NCBI RefSeq assembly: GCF_011030405.1
Contig: NZ_JAAJTJ010000001.1
Coordinates: forward strand, 124,001 to 188,000
From: Parapedobacter sp. SGR-10
Lineage (GTDB): Bacteria; Bacteroidota; Bacteroidia; Sphingobacteriales; Sphingobacteriaceae
DNA length: 64,000 bases
Reading direction: 5' to 3'
The position numbers and the translations under genes were made by a program. The notes beneath the pieces were generated by a model. That model saw only the letters and a list, made by a program, of their open reading frames with translations. It did not search any database and had not been told where the DNA came from. Every line of letters begins with the position of its first letter. Position 1 is the stretch's first letter. Shown piece after piece: positions 46,528-56,101 of this stretch.

Positions 46528-48642
46528 TTAATTCAGTTGAATGGCTACTTGAGTTCCCGATTTTAATTTTTCTCCCGGTATCAAGGATTGGGATACGACC
46601 TTTCCTTTGCCATACACTTGGGCTTTAAATCCTGCATTCTCCATAGCAAACAGTGCATCCACCAGCCCCATTCCGATCACATTCGGCACCACCCCTTCCT
46701 TGATATTTCTTTCCACAAATGGCATCCCTCTTTTGGTCGAATCCGACACTCCCTGCGCCAGCAAGTTCCAATTGAACCTCGTGTACCCCAATGCTTCGTA
46801 GACTTTGGTGGAAGACTCCTTGGATCCGACCAAGGTCAACGGCATGGTTTCACCGGCCAAATTTACTTTTCGATGTGCAAATCCTCCTTGCAAAGACAAG
46901 TCATTGGCATACACCATATCGGCTAGCTCCTTGAATACAGGACCCGCAACAGAACCTCCATAGTAACCGTTGCGTGGATTACGAATAACCACAATCATCG
47001 AATATTTTGGATTGTTTGCCGGAAAATACCCTGCAAACGAAGATTGATATCTCCTCGCACCATACCCTCTGGAATCATCCGCCATCTGCGCCGTACCCGT
47101 CTTGCCCGCCGCCGTATACAACGGACTGCTCAATCTCTTACCCGTTCCTTCAATCATTACACCCTCCAGCATGCCTCGGATTTTTCCCAACGTCTGTTTG
47201 GAGACAATCTGCTTATTGATCACGCGCGCCTCGAAGCGTTGCACCGTATTGCCCAAATGCTGTATCTCTTTTACAAACAAAGGCGCAACCATCTTTCCAT
47301 CGTTTGCCACAGCGTTATAAAGAACCAGCGTCTGCAAGGGAGTCAACTTGAGTTCATAGCCATACGCCATTTGTACCAAGGACAGCTTGCTCCAACTCTT
47401 GCTTTTAGGCGTCTTCACGATAGGATGAGCCTCTCCTGGGATCTGCAATCCCAAAGGCTGATGCAATCCCCAACTGTGCAATTTTGACGTAAACCGTGCA
47501 GGCTGATTGCCATAGTGCGTATTGATCAACTTGGTAATCGCCACATTCGACGATTCCTCAAAAGCCTCTTTGACGGTGATCTGCGATTTCTTTGGCGCAT
47601 GCGAATCCCGGATAGTATGCGCAGGCACCTTATAAGTCCCGTTGCCAATATCTACAACCGTACTGGTATCGATATAACCATCGTCCAAAGCAGCCATATA
47701 AGAGGCCAGTTTGAACGTCGATCCCGGATCCGCACCATGCGCGATGGCATAATTATACTTCTCGCGATACACACCCTCCTTATCCCGCGTAAAATTGGCG
47801 ATAGCCCTCACCTCTCCCGTCTTCACCTCCATGAGTATCACACAGCCCTGATCAGCATCACTGATTTTCAATTGCTTTTCCAAAGCCCGCTGTGCCATAT
47901 CCTGCATATTGACATCGATGGTCGAAATGATATCCGATCCATCCACAGGAGCGACCTCGATTTCCCGATTCAGAGGCACCCACACTCCTCCTGCTATACG
48001 CTGCATCATCTGCGCACCGCTCTTGCCATCGATATAATCTCCGTATGCACCTTCCAATCCCACCCGAACCTCATCCGTCTTGTAACCTATCGTACGAGCC
48101 GCCAGATTCGTAAATGGCAATATGCGCTTGTTTTGACGCACTGCCACCAAACTGGTGGAAAACCGCTTTTTATTTTCTCTAAAATTGTTGAACAAAGGGA
48201 ATGTTTTCACGATTTTTAAATCCTGATGCGAAACAGCCCTCTTTATCAACACATAACGTTGCTTCTTGGCCCGGGCCTCACGCAGAAGGGCCAGATATTG
48301 CCGGGAGGAACGATCCTTGAAAAAATCGGACAAACGAAAGGCCAACGAATCTACCCTGGAATTGAATACATCGTTGTACTCCTCCGGAATAGCCATCGCA
48401 TCAAAGCGAAGTTCGTATTCCGGAACAGAGGTCGCCAACAGACTGCCATCATCGGAATAGATATTTCCCCTGGCCGCCTCAACCACGCGTTCCTGAATAG
48501 TCAGACTGTCTGCAATAGCACGCCACTCGCCCCCATCTATATATTGCAAGTGAATGAGCTTGGCAAATACCGCCAACGCACCGAATACCATAAGCCCAAA
48601 AGCCAAGTACACTCTGACCAATATGGTTTTTCTAATATTCAC
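46528..48642 (-). CDS. ftsI: Septal penicillin-binding protein FtsI with C-terminal PASTA domain
   Basis: The product has 704 residues. An N-terminal membrane helix and dimer domain precede the transpeptidase, with the active-site Ser308 in GSTFKLASY, the SxN region (EESSNVAITKL) and KTGTAQ. A PASTA domain closes the protein (VPNVIGMGLVDALFAMENAG, VVSQSLIPGEKLKSGTQV), as in the SpoVD/PBP group, unlike E. coli FtsI. It crosslinks septal peptidoglycan with FtsW. It follows ftsL by 10 bp. Confidence 0.96.
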   Translation of the reverse strand: MNIRKTILVRVYLAFGLMVFGALAVFAKLIHLQYIDGGEWRAIADSLTIQERVVEAARGNIYSDDGSLLATSVPEYELRFDAMAIPEEYNDVFNSRVDSLAFRLSDFFKDRSSRQYLALLREARAKKQRYVLIKRAVSHQDLKIVKTFPLFNNFRENKKRFSTSLVAVRQNKRILPFTNLAARTIGYKTDEVRVGLEGAYGDYIDGKSGAQMMQRIAGGVWVPLNREIEVAPVDGSDIISTIDVNMQDMAQRALEKQLKISDADQGCVILMEVKTGEVRAIANFTRDKEGVYREKYNYAIAHGADPGSTFKLASYMAALDDGYIDTSTVVDIGNGTYKVPAHTIRDSHAPKKSQITVKEAFEESSNVAITKLINTHYGNQPARFTSKLHSWGLHQPLGLQIPGEAHPIVKTPKSKSWSKLSLVQMAYGYELKLTPLQTLVLYNAVANDGKMVAPLFVKEIQHLGNTVQRFEARVINKQIVSKQTLGKIRGMLEGVMIEGTGKRLSSPLYTAAGKTGTAQMADDSRGYGARRYQSSFAGYFPANNPKYSMIVVIRNPRNGYYGGSVAGPVFKELADMVYANDLSLQGGFAHRKVNLAGETMPLTLVGSKESSTKVYEALGYTRFNWNLLAQGVSDSTKRGMPFVERNIKEGVVPNVIGMGLVDALFAMENAGFKAQVYGKGKVVSQSLIPGEKLKSGTQVAIQLN

Positions 48643-48652
48643 GTTACAGTTA

Positions 48653-49063
48653 TTATTTTTTCTCTTTTAACACCTCTAATTTAATTGGCGGCTCCATGCG
48701 CTCTTTTAGGCCCAATGTATCCGCCCTTTTGGCTATTTCAGTCTGCGTGGTCAACTTCATCAACTCCGCAGACAACGATTTATAATCCCAGCTCAGCTCC
48801 TTCACCTCCTTACCCAATCGATCTATCTTCCTCACCGTTCGTTCGGCCAAATGCCGATTGGAGATATAGACCAACCCCAAGAAGGCCAAAAAAGCCACAA
48901 AGGGAAGATTTCTAGTCACCAGATAGGTCGATAGCTTTGTAGGAGAAAACAACGATCGCAATATACTTTGCGTTTTTTCCACCTTCTCCTCTACCGCATC
49001 AGACATCTCCTCCTGGATATCTTCGCTCAGCTCCCTTTCTTTTATTGTGTTCCTTTTTGACAT
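48653..49063 (-). CDS. FtsL-like divisome protein
   Basis: The product has 136 residues. An acidic cytosolic N-terminus (about 1-50) is followed by one membrane helix (LPFVAFLAFLGLVYISNRHL) and a periplasmic coiled coil (KIDRLGKEVKELSWDYKSLS), ending in TEIAKRADTLGLKERMEPP. That layout and position between rsmH and ftsI identify the FtsL slot. Sequence identity to FtsL is always low, so the name rests on context. Confidence 0.85.
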   Translation of the reverse strand: MSKRNTIKERELSEDIQEEMSDAVEEKVEKTQSILRSLFSPTKLSTYLVTRNLPFVAFLAFLGLVYISNRHLAERTVRKIDRLGKEVKELSWDYKSLSAELMKLTTQTEIAKRADTLGLKERMEPPIKLEVLKEKK

Positions 49064-49287
49064 TATTCAGTTGTCTGTGTTCAGTTGTCAGTTATCAGGC
49101 CTTTAAATTCCTAATTCTCCATTTTCAACTTTCAATTATCAACTCTCCATTTCCAAACCCCGAAGGGCTCAACGAAGTTAATCTTCAAATTAGATCCTCT
49201 CCAAATTCGTAAATCAAAAATCGTAATTCTCCAAATCCCCACATTTTCAAATCCTCACATTTTCAAATCCTCACATTTTCAAATCCT
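49064..49287. repeat. Repeat-rich spacer ftsL-rsmH
   Basis: Two families occur. At 49067-49099 lie CAGTTGTC-type 7-bp units. At 49240-49287 a 16-bp unit CACATTTTCAAATCCT is repeated exactly three times. The last repeat overlaps the rsmH 3' end and supplies its last codons and the stop (TGA 49279-49281). Confidence 0.85.
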
Positions 49288-50187
49288 CTCCGCTACCCTC
49301 AACTTCGCGCTTCGGGATCTTGTATTCTCTTCCAGCTCCTGTGCAGCAGCCGTAATAGCCTTCCTACTGATGACTTTGAAAGGTTTGATTTCATTCCCAT
49401 AAAAATCCTTCTCCACATCTCCCTTAAACTTACCCTTCAGCATAAAATTCTTGACCAGCCTATCCTCTAGCGAATGATAAGACATGACCACCAATCGGCC
49501 TCCATCTTTCAGCAGAGGAACGGTCTGCATCAAAAAATCCTGCAACACCTCCAACTCTTTATTGACCTCAATCCGTAAAGCCTGAAACACCTGCGCATGA
49601 TACTTGTGCTCCTTTCCCCTCGGCACATGCTTCCTAATCACCTCCTTCAGCTCTTCCACCGTCCGAATCTCTTTGGTCAGTCTCGCCGTCACAATGGTCT
49701 TTGCCAAGGATTTCGCATTCTGCACCTCGCCATACATACCGAAAATGCGATGCAATTCCTCTTCACTATAGGTATTCAGCACTCTGCGCGCATCCAGATC
49801 GGACACCTGATCCATGCGCATATCCAGATCCGCATCAAATCGGATGGAGAATCCTCGATCCGCATCATCAAACTGATGGGAAGACACCCCTAAATCCGCT
49901 AATATTCCATCCACCTCTCGAACCCCCAACAAACGCAAACTATTTTTTAAGAACCTAAAATTCTGGTGCACCAACTCAAAACGCTCGTCTTCGATAGTAT
50001 TATTCAACGCGTCGGGATCTTGATCAAAAGCGATCAACCGTCCCTTGGGGCCCAAATGCTTTAAGATCTCTCTCGAATGCCCCCCTCCACCAAACGTCAC
50101 ATCCACATACACGCCATCGGGCTTGATCGCCAAAGCCTCTATACATTCTTGAAGCATCACGGGAACATGGTACACTACATTACTCAT
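49279..50187 (-). CDS. rsmH: 16S rRNA (cytosine(1402)-N(4))-methyltransferase
   Basis: The product has 302 residues from ATG 50187, which overlaps the mraZ stop by 8 bp (ATGAGTAA) and is the natural start; ATG 50202 lies inside mraZ. The SAM-binding motif is VDVTFGGGGHSREIL. LADLGVSSHQFDDADRGFS and the C-terminal YHSLEDRLVKNF are conserved. RsmH methylates C1402 in the ribosomal decoding centre. The stop codon falls inside a 16-bp repeat. Confidence 0.96.
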   Translation of the reverse strand: MSNVVYHVPVMLQECIEALAIKPDGVYVDVTFGGGGHSREILKHLGPKGRLIAFDQDPDALNNTIEDERFELVHQNFRFLKNSLRLLGVREVDGILADLGVSSHQFDDADRGFSIRFDADLDMRMDQVSDLDARRVLNTYSEEELHRIFGMYGEVQNAKSLAKTIVTARLTKEIRTVEELKEVIRKHVPRGKEHKYHAQVFQALRIEVNKELEVLQDFLMQTVPLLKDGGRLVVMSYHSLEDRLVKNFMLKGKFKGDVEKDFYGNEIKPFKVISRKAITAAAQELEENTRSRSAKLRVAERI

Positions 50188-50653
50188 CGGCACCTCCCCC
50201 AAAATCCATATTGCCCATCACCTCCTCAGCTAACGCAGCAAAATCCTCACTTACATCCCCATTCATCATCTCTTCATACGCTGCTTTCGGCCAGACTTCT
50301 ATACGATCAAATTGACAAGCCAACACTACCTCGCCCGCTATCTTGGCATAGTCCAAAAGAACCTTTGGTAACAATACCCGCCCAGCCGCATCCAATGTCA
50401 ACATAGTCGCCCCGCGCATGAATTGACGGATAAACTCCCGATTTTTTGCATTGAATGTATTCAACCGTGAAATCTTAGCCGCCTGCTTATCCCATTCGCT
50501 ACGCGTGTAGATCACCAGATTCCTTTCGAAACCACGGTTCACGATAAGCCCGTCCTGCTCCACATTAGGCAACTGCCTTTTGAGCGCAGAAGGGACCACC
50601 AATCTACCTTTGGCGTCCAACTTACATTCGAATTCTCCGATAAGCTGAAGCAT
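50180..50653 (-). CDS. mraZ: Transcriptional regulator MraZ
   Basis: The product has 157 residues. Two SpoVT/AbrB-like halves are visible: IGEFECKLDAKGRLVVPSAL and TMLTLDAAGRVLLPKVLLD. The C-terminal tail is acidic. MraZ represses its own cell-wall operon in other bacteria by binding repeated TGGG boxes. Three such boxes lie at 50701-50724, upstream of this gene. It is the first gene of the cluster. Confidence 0.96.
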   Translation of the reverse strand: MLQLIGEFECKLDAKGRLVVPSALKRQLPNVEQDGLIVNRGFERNLVIYTRSEWDKQAAKISRLNTFNAKNREFIRQFMRGATMLTLDAAGRVLLPKVLLDYAKIAGEVVLACQFDRIEVWPKAAYEEMMNGDVSEDFAALAEEVMGNMDFGGGADE

Positions 50654-50700
50654 ATAGCTAATTATCCTAACTTAATTTCATGTAAAAGTATACACTTTCT

Positions 50701-50724
50701 CCCACAATCTCCCACAATCTCCCA
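50701..50724 (-). promoter_or_regulatory. Three MraZ-type boxes (TGGGAGATTG repeats)
   Basis: On the minus strand TGGG occurs three times at exactly 10-bp steps (plus-strand CCCA at 50701, 50711, 50721), 48-71 bp before the mraZ ATG. MraZ is known to bind TGGGN5 direct repeats in its own promoter. The match is direct; autoregulation is inferred. Confidence 0.88.
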
Positions 50725-50833
50725 CAAAAAAGTTTTCCACATCGAATTTTCGCTACAAAAACACTTTAAAATAGCATTTGGAGACAAGGAATAATTGGTA
50801 TTTATTGATAATCAGCAAATTTGAAATAAGGCC

Positions 50834-50866
50834 AAGGTTTCTATTTTTACTATATATAGAAACCTT
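50834..50866. repeat. 11-bp-stem hairpin in the mraZ-aspS gap
   Basis: AAGGTTTCTAT (50834-50844) pairs with ATAGAAACCTT (50856-50866). Flanking AATAAG/CTTATT may extend the pairing. It is not T-tailed. The surrounding 50742-51359 shows no gene or other recognised signal. Confidence 0.5.
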
Positions 50867-51359
50867 ATTTGCGGAAAGATAACCTAACTCGCGACAAATG
50901 TATACGGTTCGGGGATGGAATGAAACGTTGAAGTTTTAAGCCTCACAAAACAAATGTCCAATGGTTATTCGGTCTTGAAATTGCTACGTAACATGGAGAC
51001 AGACTCGTAGTACTTTACATGGAAGTCATCGTAATTTTTGTCAAACAAATTATCGTTCTTGATAAATCATATGGGCTTTACGACAAGTTATACTGTGTTT
51101 ACAACGGCTTCATAGGGATTATTCAAGCTCTTCTCTATTTTTTAATCGAATCACACTTCCTGTCAAATAGCTATCACTTGATATAGCCTTGTATACATAT
51201 GCTTTTTCTTGGACAAAAAGCAACTTAAGCCAAAGTAATATTTCTTTTAGAGAAACAAAGGCTACATAAAATCACATTACAGTTTCTTTAGAAGCATGTT
51301 ACGTAGCAATAATAAAAACTTAACTCCGCCTATACAGATGTACAGCTAGCCTCTAAATC

Positions 51360-51536
51360 ATGACGGGTAATCCACAGAGCACTATGAATCGCCTGACGGC
51401 AAGTATGGAGAGTTCGTATATACGTACCAATAGTCTGGACAAAAGCGCGAGGAGTTTGAGTACAATTATGAGGAGTTCAGGTCTAAGTATAGGGAGTTCA
51501 GATACAAACATTGATAGTCAGACTATAAGTTGGTAG
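51360..51536 (+). repeat. Second 21-bp-period degenerate array
   Basis: Between an ATG (51360) and TGG TAG (51531-51536) lie exactly eight 21-bp units. The clearest signal is AGT at 51411, 51432, 51453, 51474, 51495 and 51516, six in a row at exact 21-bp steps, within a consensus AGTAT-N4-AGTTC-N7. The best units contain GGAGTTCAG. Read in frame it gives 58 residues of heptads like (M/I)xSSxxS, open throughout. Coding is possible but no ribosome-binding site is seen. The GGAGTTCAG core resembles the 9-bp LytTR half-sites of AgrA/ComE-type regulators. Confidence 0.8.
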
Positions 51537-51699
51537 CTTTGAATGCAAATACGGTCAACAACTGCACACTCCGTCTAATGCTGTGAAATTGACATTTTCT
51601 GTACAAGTACATAACAAAAAATACTTTCGTTATTCTCCCCGAAATCCGATATTTTTGCAGGATAATCCGTTAGGTCTCGCTAGCGCAAGCGTAATAGTA

Positions 51700-51842
51700 T
51701 TAAGTTAAGCGTTTTTTTTGTCATCCCGACGATAGGAGGGATCTGCAAAACGATACAGTTAACAGATCCTTAAGCAAGCCTCAGAGCCTGCCCCGAGAAA
51801 ACTCGGGGATGACATAAAAGAACGGTTATATCCTTAACTTAA
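51700..51842. mobile_element. MITE-like nested inverted repeat element
   Basis: Outer 10-bp inverted repeats TTAAGTTAAG (51700-51709) and CTTAACTTAA (51833-51842) enclose an inner pair GTCATCCCGA (51720-51729) and TCGGGGATGAC (51803-51813). There is no coding capacity. A related GTCATCCCGAT fragment lies at about 2780-2801 inside the DUF5675 extension. It looks like a small non-autonomous repeat. Confidence 0.6.
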
Positions 51843-51850
51843 TGACATTG

Positions 51851-51872
51851 GGCGCGAGCGTGTCGCTTGTGC
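51851..51872. repeat. Dispersed GCGCGAGCGTGTCGCT repeat, copy 2
   Basis: GGCGCGAGCGTGTCGCTTGTGC matches copy 1 near 3414-3438 (other strand). It lies about 65-85 bp before the aspS start codon. Confidence 0.6.
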
Positions 51873-51935
51873 TTCTATTGGCAGCTAATAGCAGGATTTT
51901 TTTTAATTTTTACTTTTAACTTTTTACCTTATATA

Positions 51936-53693
51936 ATGTACAGAAGTCACAATTGCGGCGAACTACGTATAGCCGACATCAATAAAGAAGTAACCCTAGC
52001 AGGTTGGGTACAAAAATCCCGGGACAAAGGCTTTATGATATGGGTCGATCTACGGGATAGATACGGTGTCACCCAGTTGATTTTTGACGAAGAGCGTACC
52101 GAATCTACTGTCATGCAATTGGCTAAATCCCTAGGGCGCGAATTTGTCATTCAAGCCAAAGGAATCGTCGTAGAACGCGAATCCAAAAACTCCAATATGC
52201 CTACAGGGGACATCGAACTGCTTGTCAAGGAGCTGACTGTTCTGAACGAAGCGATCTTACCTCCATTTACGATAGAGGACGAGACCGATGGAGGTGAGGA
52301 TATCCGCATGAAATACCGCTATCTCGACATCCGCCGCAACCCCGTCAAAAACAGTTTATTGTTTCGCCACAAAGTTACCCAAGAGGTACGCAACTACTTG
52401 TCCGAATTGGACTTCTGCGAGATCGAAACACCCTATCTTATCAAGTCCACCCCCGAAGGTGCACGTGACTTTATCGTACCTTCCCGCATGAATCCAGGCC
52501 AATTTTATGCTTTGCCACAATCGCCACAGACATTCAAACAATTATTGATGGTAGGTGGTATGGACAAATATTTCCAAATCGTAAAATGTTTCCGTGACGA
52601 GGATCTCCGTGCTGACCGTCAACCCGAATTTACACAGATCGATTGTGAAATGTCCTTTATCGAGCAGGAAGACATCCTGCATGTTTTCGAAGGACTGACA
52701 CGCCATCTGTTAAAGGAAACACACAACATCGAAGTGGAGAAATTTCCTCGCATGACCTTCGAAGAAGCTATGCGCAAATATGGCAATGATAAGCCGGATA
52801 TTCGTTTTGGGATGGAGTTTGGCGAACTAAACAGTGTGGCTCAACATAAGGATTTTGGCGTATTCAACAATGCCGAACTCGTCATCGGCATCGCTGTGCC
52901 GGGAGCAGCTACTTACACGAGAAAACAAATCGATGAGCTTATCGATTGGGTCAAACGTCCACAAGTCGGTGCTTTGGGTATGGTCTACTGCAAATGTGAA
53001 GAAGACGGTACATTCAAATCTTCAGTCGACAAATTTTATGATCAAAGCGATTTGGCCCAATGGGCTGAAATCACCGGTGCAAAACCAGGAGATATCATCC
53101 TTGTGCTATCCGGCCCTGCACACAAAACACGTACACAAATGAGTGCTCTACGTATGGAATTGGGCAATAGGCTCGGTTTGCGCAAACCAAATGAGTTTGC
53201 GCCGCTTTGGGTCGTCGATTTTCCATTGTTGGAATGGGACGAAGATACCAAACGCTTCCATGCCATGCACCACCCATTCACCTCTCCGAAGAAAGAAGAC
53301 ATGCACCTGCTAGACACCGATCCGGGTAAAGTACGTGCCAACGCTTACGATCTTGTCTTGAATGGCAACGAAATAGGTGGTGGCTCTATCCGTATCCATG
53401 ACAAAGAGACACAGGCGCTGATGTTCAGGCACCTCGGCTTCACAGAAGAACAGGCACAAGAGCAATTTGGTTTCTTGATGAATGCCTTCCAATATGGGGC
53501 ACCTCCACATGGTGGACTAGCCTTCGGACTGGATCGTCTGACCGCTATCTTAGGCGGACAGGAAACCATACGTGACTTCATCGCTTTCCCGAAAAATAAT
53601 TCTGGCCGCGACGTCATGATAGATGCCCCTGCCGTTATCGACAAAGCACAGCTGGATGAATTGAGTTTGAAGCTGAATGTAAAAGATTCGTAA
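51936..53693 (+). CDS. aspS: Aspartate--tRNA ligase
   Basis: The product has 585 residues from ATG 51936; an upstream extension to 51867 is hydrophobic and not part of the family. The OB-fold anticodon domain opens with [11 protein letters not shown] and [20 protein letters not shown]. The class II catalytic motifs include [18 protein letters not shown] (motif 2) and [15 protein letters not shown] (motif 3). It charges tRNA-Asp. It ends in a bidirectional terminator. Confidence 0.98.
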   Translation: MYRSHNCGELRIADINKEVTLAGWVQKSRDKGFMIWVDLRDRYGVTQLIFDEERTESTVMQLAKSLGREFVIQAKGIVVERESKNSNMPTGDIELLVKELTVLNEAILPPFTIEDETDGGEDIRMKYRYLDIRRNPVKNSLLFRHKVTQEVRNYLSELDFCEIETPYLIKSTPEGARDFIVPSRMNPGQFYALPQSPQTFKQLLMVGGMDKYFQIVKCFRDEDLRADRQPEFTQIDCEMSFIEQEDILHVFEGLTRHLLKETHNIEVEKFPRMTFEEAMRKYGNDKPDIRFGMEFGELNSVAQHKDFGVFNNAELVIGIAVPGAATYTRKQIDELIDWVKRPQVGALGMVYCKCEEDGTFKSSVDKFYDQSDLAQWAEITGAKPGDIILVLSGPAHKTRTQMSALRMELGNRLGLRKPNEFAPLWVVDFPLLEWDEDTKRFHAMHHPFTSPKKEDMHLLDTDPGKVRANAYDLVLNGNEIGGGSIRIHDKETQALMFRHLGFTEEQAQEQFGFLMNAFQYGAPPHGGLAFGLDRLTAILGGQETIRDFIAFPKNNSGRDVMIDAPAVIDKAQLDELSLKLNVKDS

Positions 53694-53699
53694 GCCAGT

Positions 53700-53736
53700 A
53701 ATTAAAAAAGCAGTCCTGTGGACTGCTTTTTTAATT
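53700..53736. terminator. Bidirectional terminator aspS/esterase
   Basis: 17-bp perfect arms (AATTAAAAAAGCAGTCC and complement) enclose TGT. It overlaps the stop of the esterase gene by two bases. Confidence 0.95.
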
Positions 53737-54550
53737 ACTTCAACTTCTGCTCTTTCATTAACCGTTTTATTTCCTGCAACAAGACCGGAAGACCGGGATA
53801 CACCATATCATGGCCGTATCCTTGAAACTCCAGAAGTTTGTTGTTTTTATGCCCGGCGATAGAGAGCATACGTTTCAAATACGCATTTTCTTCATACCGC
53901 CCCAATATCTCCAATTCTCGATCACCAGTCAGTAGTATGATGGGCGGCGCATCCTTTCTCACCCAATATAAGGGTGCCAATTCATCAATTGTAGGTTGCT
54001 TTTCGCCAATCCCTTTTTCTTTACGGGCAGTAAAATGCGTGATAGTCTGCCCGCTAAACGGAATGATACCCGTCAACCTATCTGCATCCATCCCTTCTTT
54101 AGCCAAATAGGTCTTATTCAAGGCTAACATCAATGCCAGATAACCTCCTGCCGAATGTCCGGAAATAAATATTTTAGTGGTATCACCACGATATTGAGCA
54201 GCATTTTTGACGACAAAGGATGTCGCCTTTGCGGCATCACGAATGATATCGGCTACTTTTGCCTTAGGTGCAAATCGATATCCCACACCCACCACGACCA
54301 AGTCTTTCTCTTTCAAAAAAGCGGGAATTTCCTTCTTCCCTCCTGTCAATCCGCCGCCATGAAACCACAAGAGAATAGGTTTTGCCTCTCCGGAAGTCGG
54401 ATAATGTATATCCAGTTTACATTGCTCCTGTTCATAATCGGTTGCTCCAACCTCCACATAACTTATGTCTTTGGTCGTTTGGTATGTGATATCCTGTGCA
54501 TATCCCGTATACCATACCAATAGAGATATAAAAAGTAAGATGATATGTCT
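53735..54550 (-). CDS. Secreted alpha/beta-hydrolase (BD-FAE-like esterase)
   Basis: The product has 271 residues from ATG 54550 with a signal peptide (ILLFISLLVWYTGYAQ). The oxyanion motif is FHGGGLTGGKKE, the nucleophile elbow is GHSAGGYLALM, and a C-terminal His lies in GYGHDMVYPG. This is the BD-FAE/HSL-type esterase fold. The substrate is unknown; periplasmic feruloyl or acetyl-ester cleavage is typical. It is a single gene divergent from the LutB-like gene. Confidence 0.85.
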   Translation of the reverse strand, partial: RHIILLFISLLVWYTGYAQDITYQTTKDISYVEVGATDYEQEQCKLDIHYPTSGEAKPILLWFHGGGLTGGKKEIPAFLKEKDLVVVGVGYRFAPKAKVADIIRDAAKATSFVVKNAAQYRGDTTKIFISGHSAGGYLALMLALNKTYLAKEGMDADRLTGIIPFSGQTITHFTARKEKGIGEKQPTIDELAPLYWVRKDAPPIILLTGDRELEILGRYEENAYLKRMLSIAGHKNNKLLEFQGYGHDMVYPGLPVLLQEIKRLMKEQKLK

Positions 54551-54679
54551 CATATTTCTGTGCTTATTGGACAATTTTTGATCAAAGTTAAGATTAATTA
54601 CGATACATTTTCAATCTGTCCTTGTTCTTAAAAAAAACAGACCTTTGCATATCTTTCGAAAAAAGAGTAGATTTACTTC

Positions 54680-56068
54680 ATGGCCCAACGTGTTGCAGAG
54701 AAATTTTTAAAAGAGAGTGCGAGCAAAGCCTTTGATCTCCGTCATCGGGATATCATCACCCACAACATAGATCGGTATGAGGCGGCATTTGAGAAAGGCA
54801 AAAGCAAATTTTTGGACTTGGCCCACGCCAAGAAAAAGGCCAATGCCATCAAATGGAAAACCATAGAAAATCTGGACCGTTACCTTGTAGAATTCGAAGC
54901 TAACTTTACCAAGCGGGGCGGAAAAGTTATTTGGGCAAACGATGCAGAAGAAGCAAGGCAAGAAATCTGGAAAATAGCGGAACAGCAATCCGCCAGATCC
55001 ATTATTAAATCCAAGTCGATGGCGACGGAGGAGATCGAACTAAACCATTTTTTGCAAGACAAAGGAATAGAAATTGTTGAAAGTGACCTCGGCGAATATA
55101 TCGTTCAGTTATTGGATCAAAAGCCTTATCATATCGTCACACCGGCTATGCACCTCAGCCAAGAGGATATTGCAAAGCTATTCCACGAAAAATTCGGCAC
55201 TCCACCCGAAGCCAGTGCAGAGGAACTAACGGCCGAAGCTCGGAAGAACCTACGCCATAGATACACCACAGCAGACATTGGTATTACAGGGGCCAATTTT
55301 CTCATAGCCGATACAGGTAGTATTGCGATTACCGAAAATGAAGGTAATGCTCGATTGACGACAACTTTTCCAAAGACACACATCGCCATTGTCGGCATCG
55401 AAAAAATCATTCCAAGTCTAGGGGATCTGGATTTGTTTTGGCCGCTTTTGGCTTCACATGGAACCGGACAAAACTTGACCGTGTACAACTCTATCCTCAG
55501 CGGCCCCAGACAACCGAATGAAACCGATGGGCCCGAAGAAATGTACGTCATCCTGCTCGACAATGGCCGCACCAACTTGCTCGCACAGAAAGAACAGCGA
55601 CAAGGTCTTTATTGCATCCGTTGTGGAGCCTGTCTCAACGCCTGTCCCATCTACAAAAATATTGGAGGACATACATACAATACCACTTATCAAGGCCCTA
55701 TAGGCTCGTTAATCTCCCCACATTTGCAGGGTATGAAAGAATTCAAGCACCTCTCTTACGCCTCCAGTCTCTGTGGCAAATGTACGGAGGTATGCCCTGT
55801 CGCTATCGACATTCAAAAAATGCTCTTGCTCAACCGCCGTGATGCCGTACAAGAAGACCTCACTTCCGCTCCGGAAAAAAGAATGTGGAAAGGCTTTGCC
55901 TATTTCATCCGAAAAAGAAAATTTGTGGACATGTTTGGAGGCAAGTTCAAAAACTTCATCATGCGGCGATTTTTCAAAAAAGCCTGGGGCACTCAACGTG
56001 AATTACCCGAATTTGCCGAAAAATCTTTTTCTAGACAATGGGAGGAGCAACAACGAAATAAGGAGTAA
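54680..56068 (+). CDS. LutB-like iron-sulfur oxidoreductase subunit
   Basis: The product has 462 residues. The N-terminal LUD domain (LHHxxxx-type, here GITGANFLIADTGSIAITEN) is followed by a ferredoxin region with two [4Fe-4S] motifs, CIRCGACLNACPIYKNIGG and CGKCTEVCPVAIDI. This is the LutB/YkgF subunit of lactate-utilisation complexes. LutA and LutC do not lie beside it here, so they must be elsewhere or the protein works with other partners. The Lys/Arg-rich end is cytosolic. Confidence 0.9.
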   Translation: MAQRVAEKFLKESASKAFDLRHRDIITHNIDRYEAAFEKGKSKFLDLAHAKKKANAIKWKTIENLDRYLVEFEANFTKRGGKVIWANDAEEARQEIWKIAEQQSARSIIKSKSMATEEIELNHFLQDKGIEIVESDLGEYIVQLLDQKPYHIVTPAMHLSQEDIAKLFHEKFGTPPEASAEELTAEARKNLRHRYTTADIGITGANFLIADTGSIAITENEGNARLTTTFPKTHIAIVGIEKIIPSLGDLDLFWPLLASHGTGQNLTVYNSILSGPRQPNETDGPEEMYVILLDNGRTNLLAQKEQRQGLYCIRCGACLNACPIYKNIGGHTYNTTYQGPIGSLISPHLQGMKEFKHLSYASSLCGKCTEVCPVAIDIQKMLLLNRRDAVQEDLTSAPEKRMWKGFAYFIRKRKFVDMFGGKFKNFIMRRFFKKAWGTQRELPEFAEKSFSRQWEEQQRNKE

Positions 56069-56101
56069 AAGGTAAGTACTATAAGGTTTTATAAAAAACT
56101 G

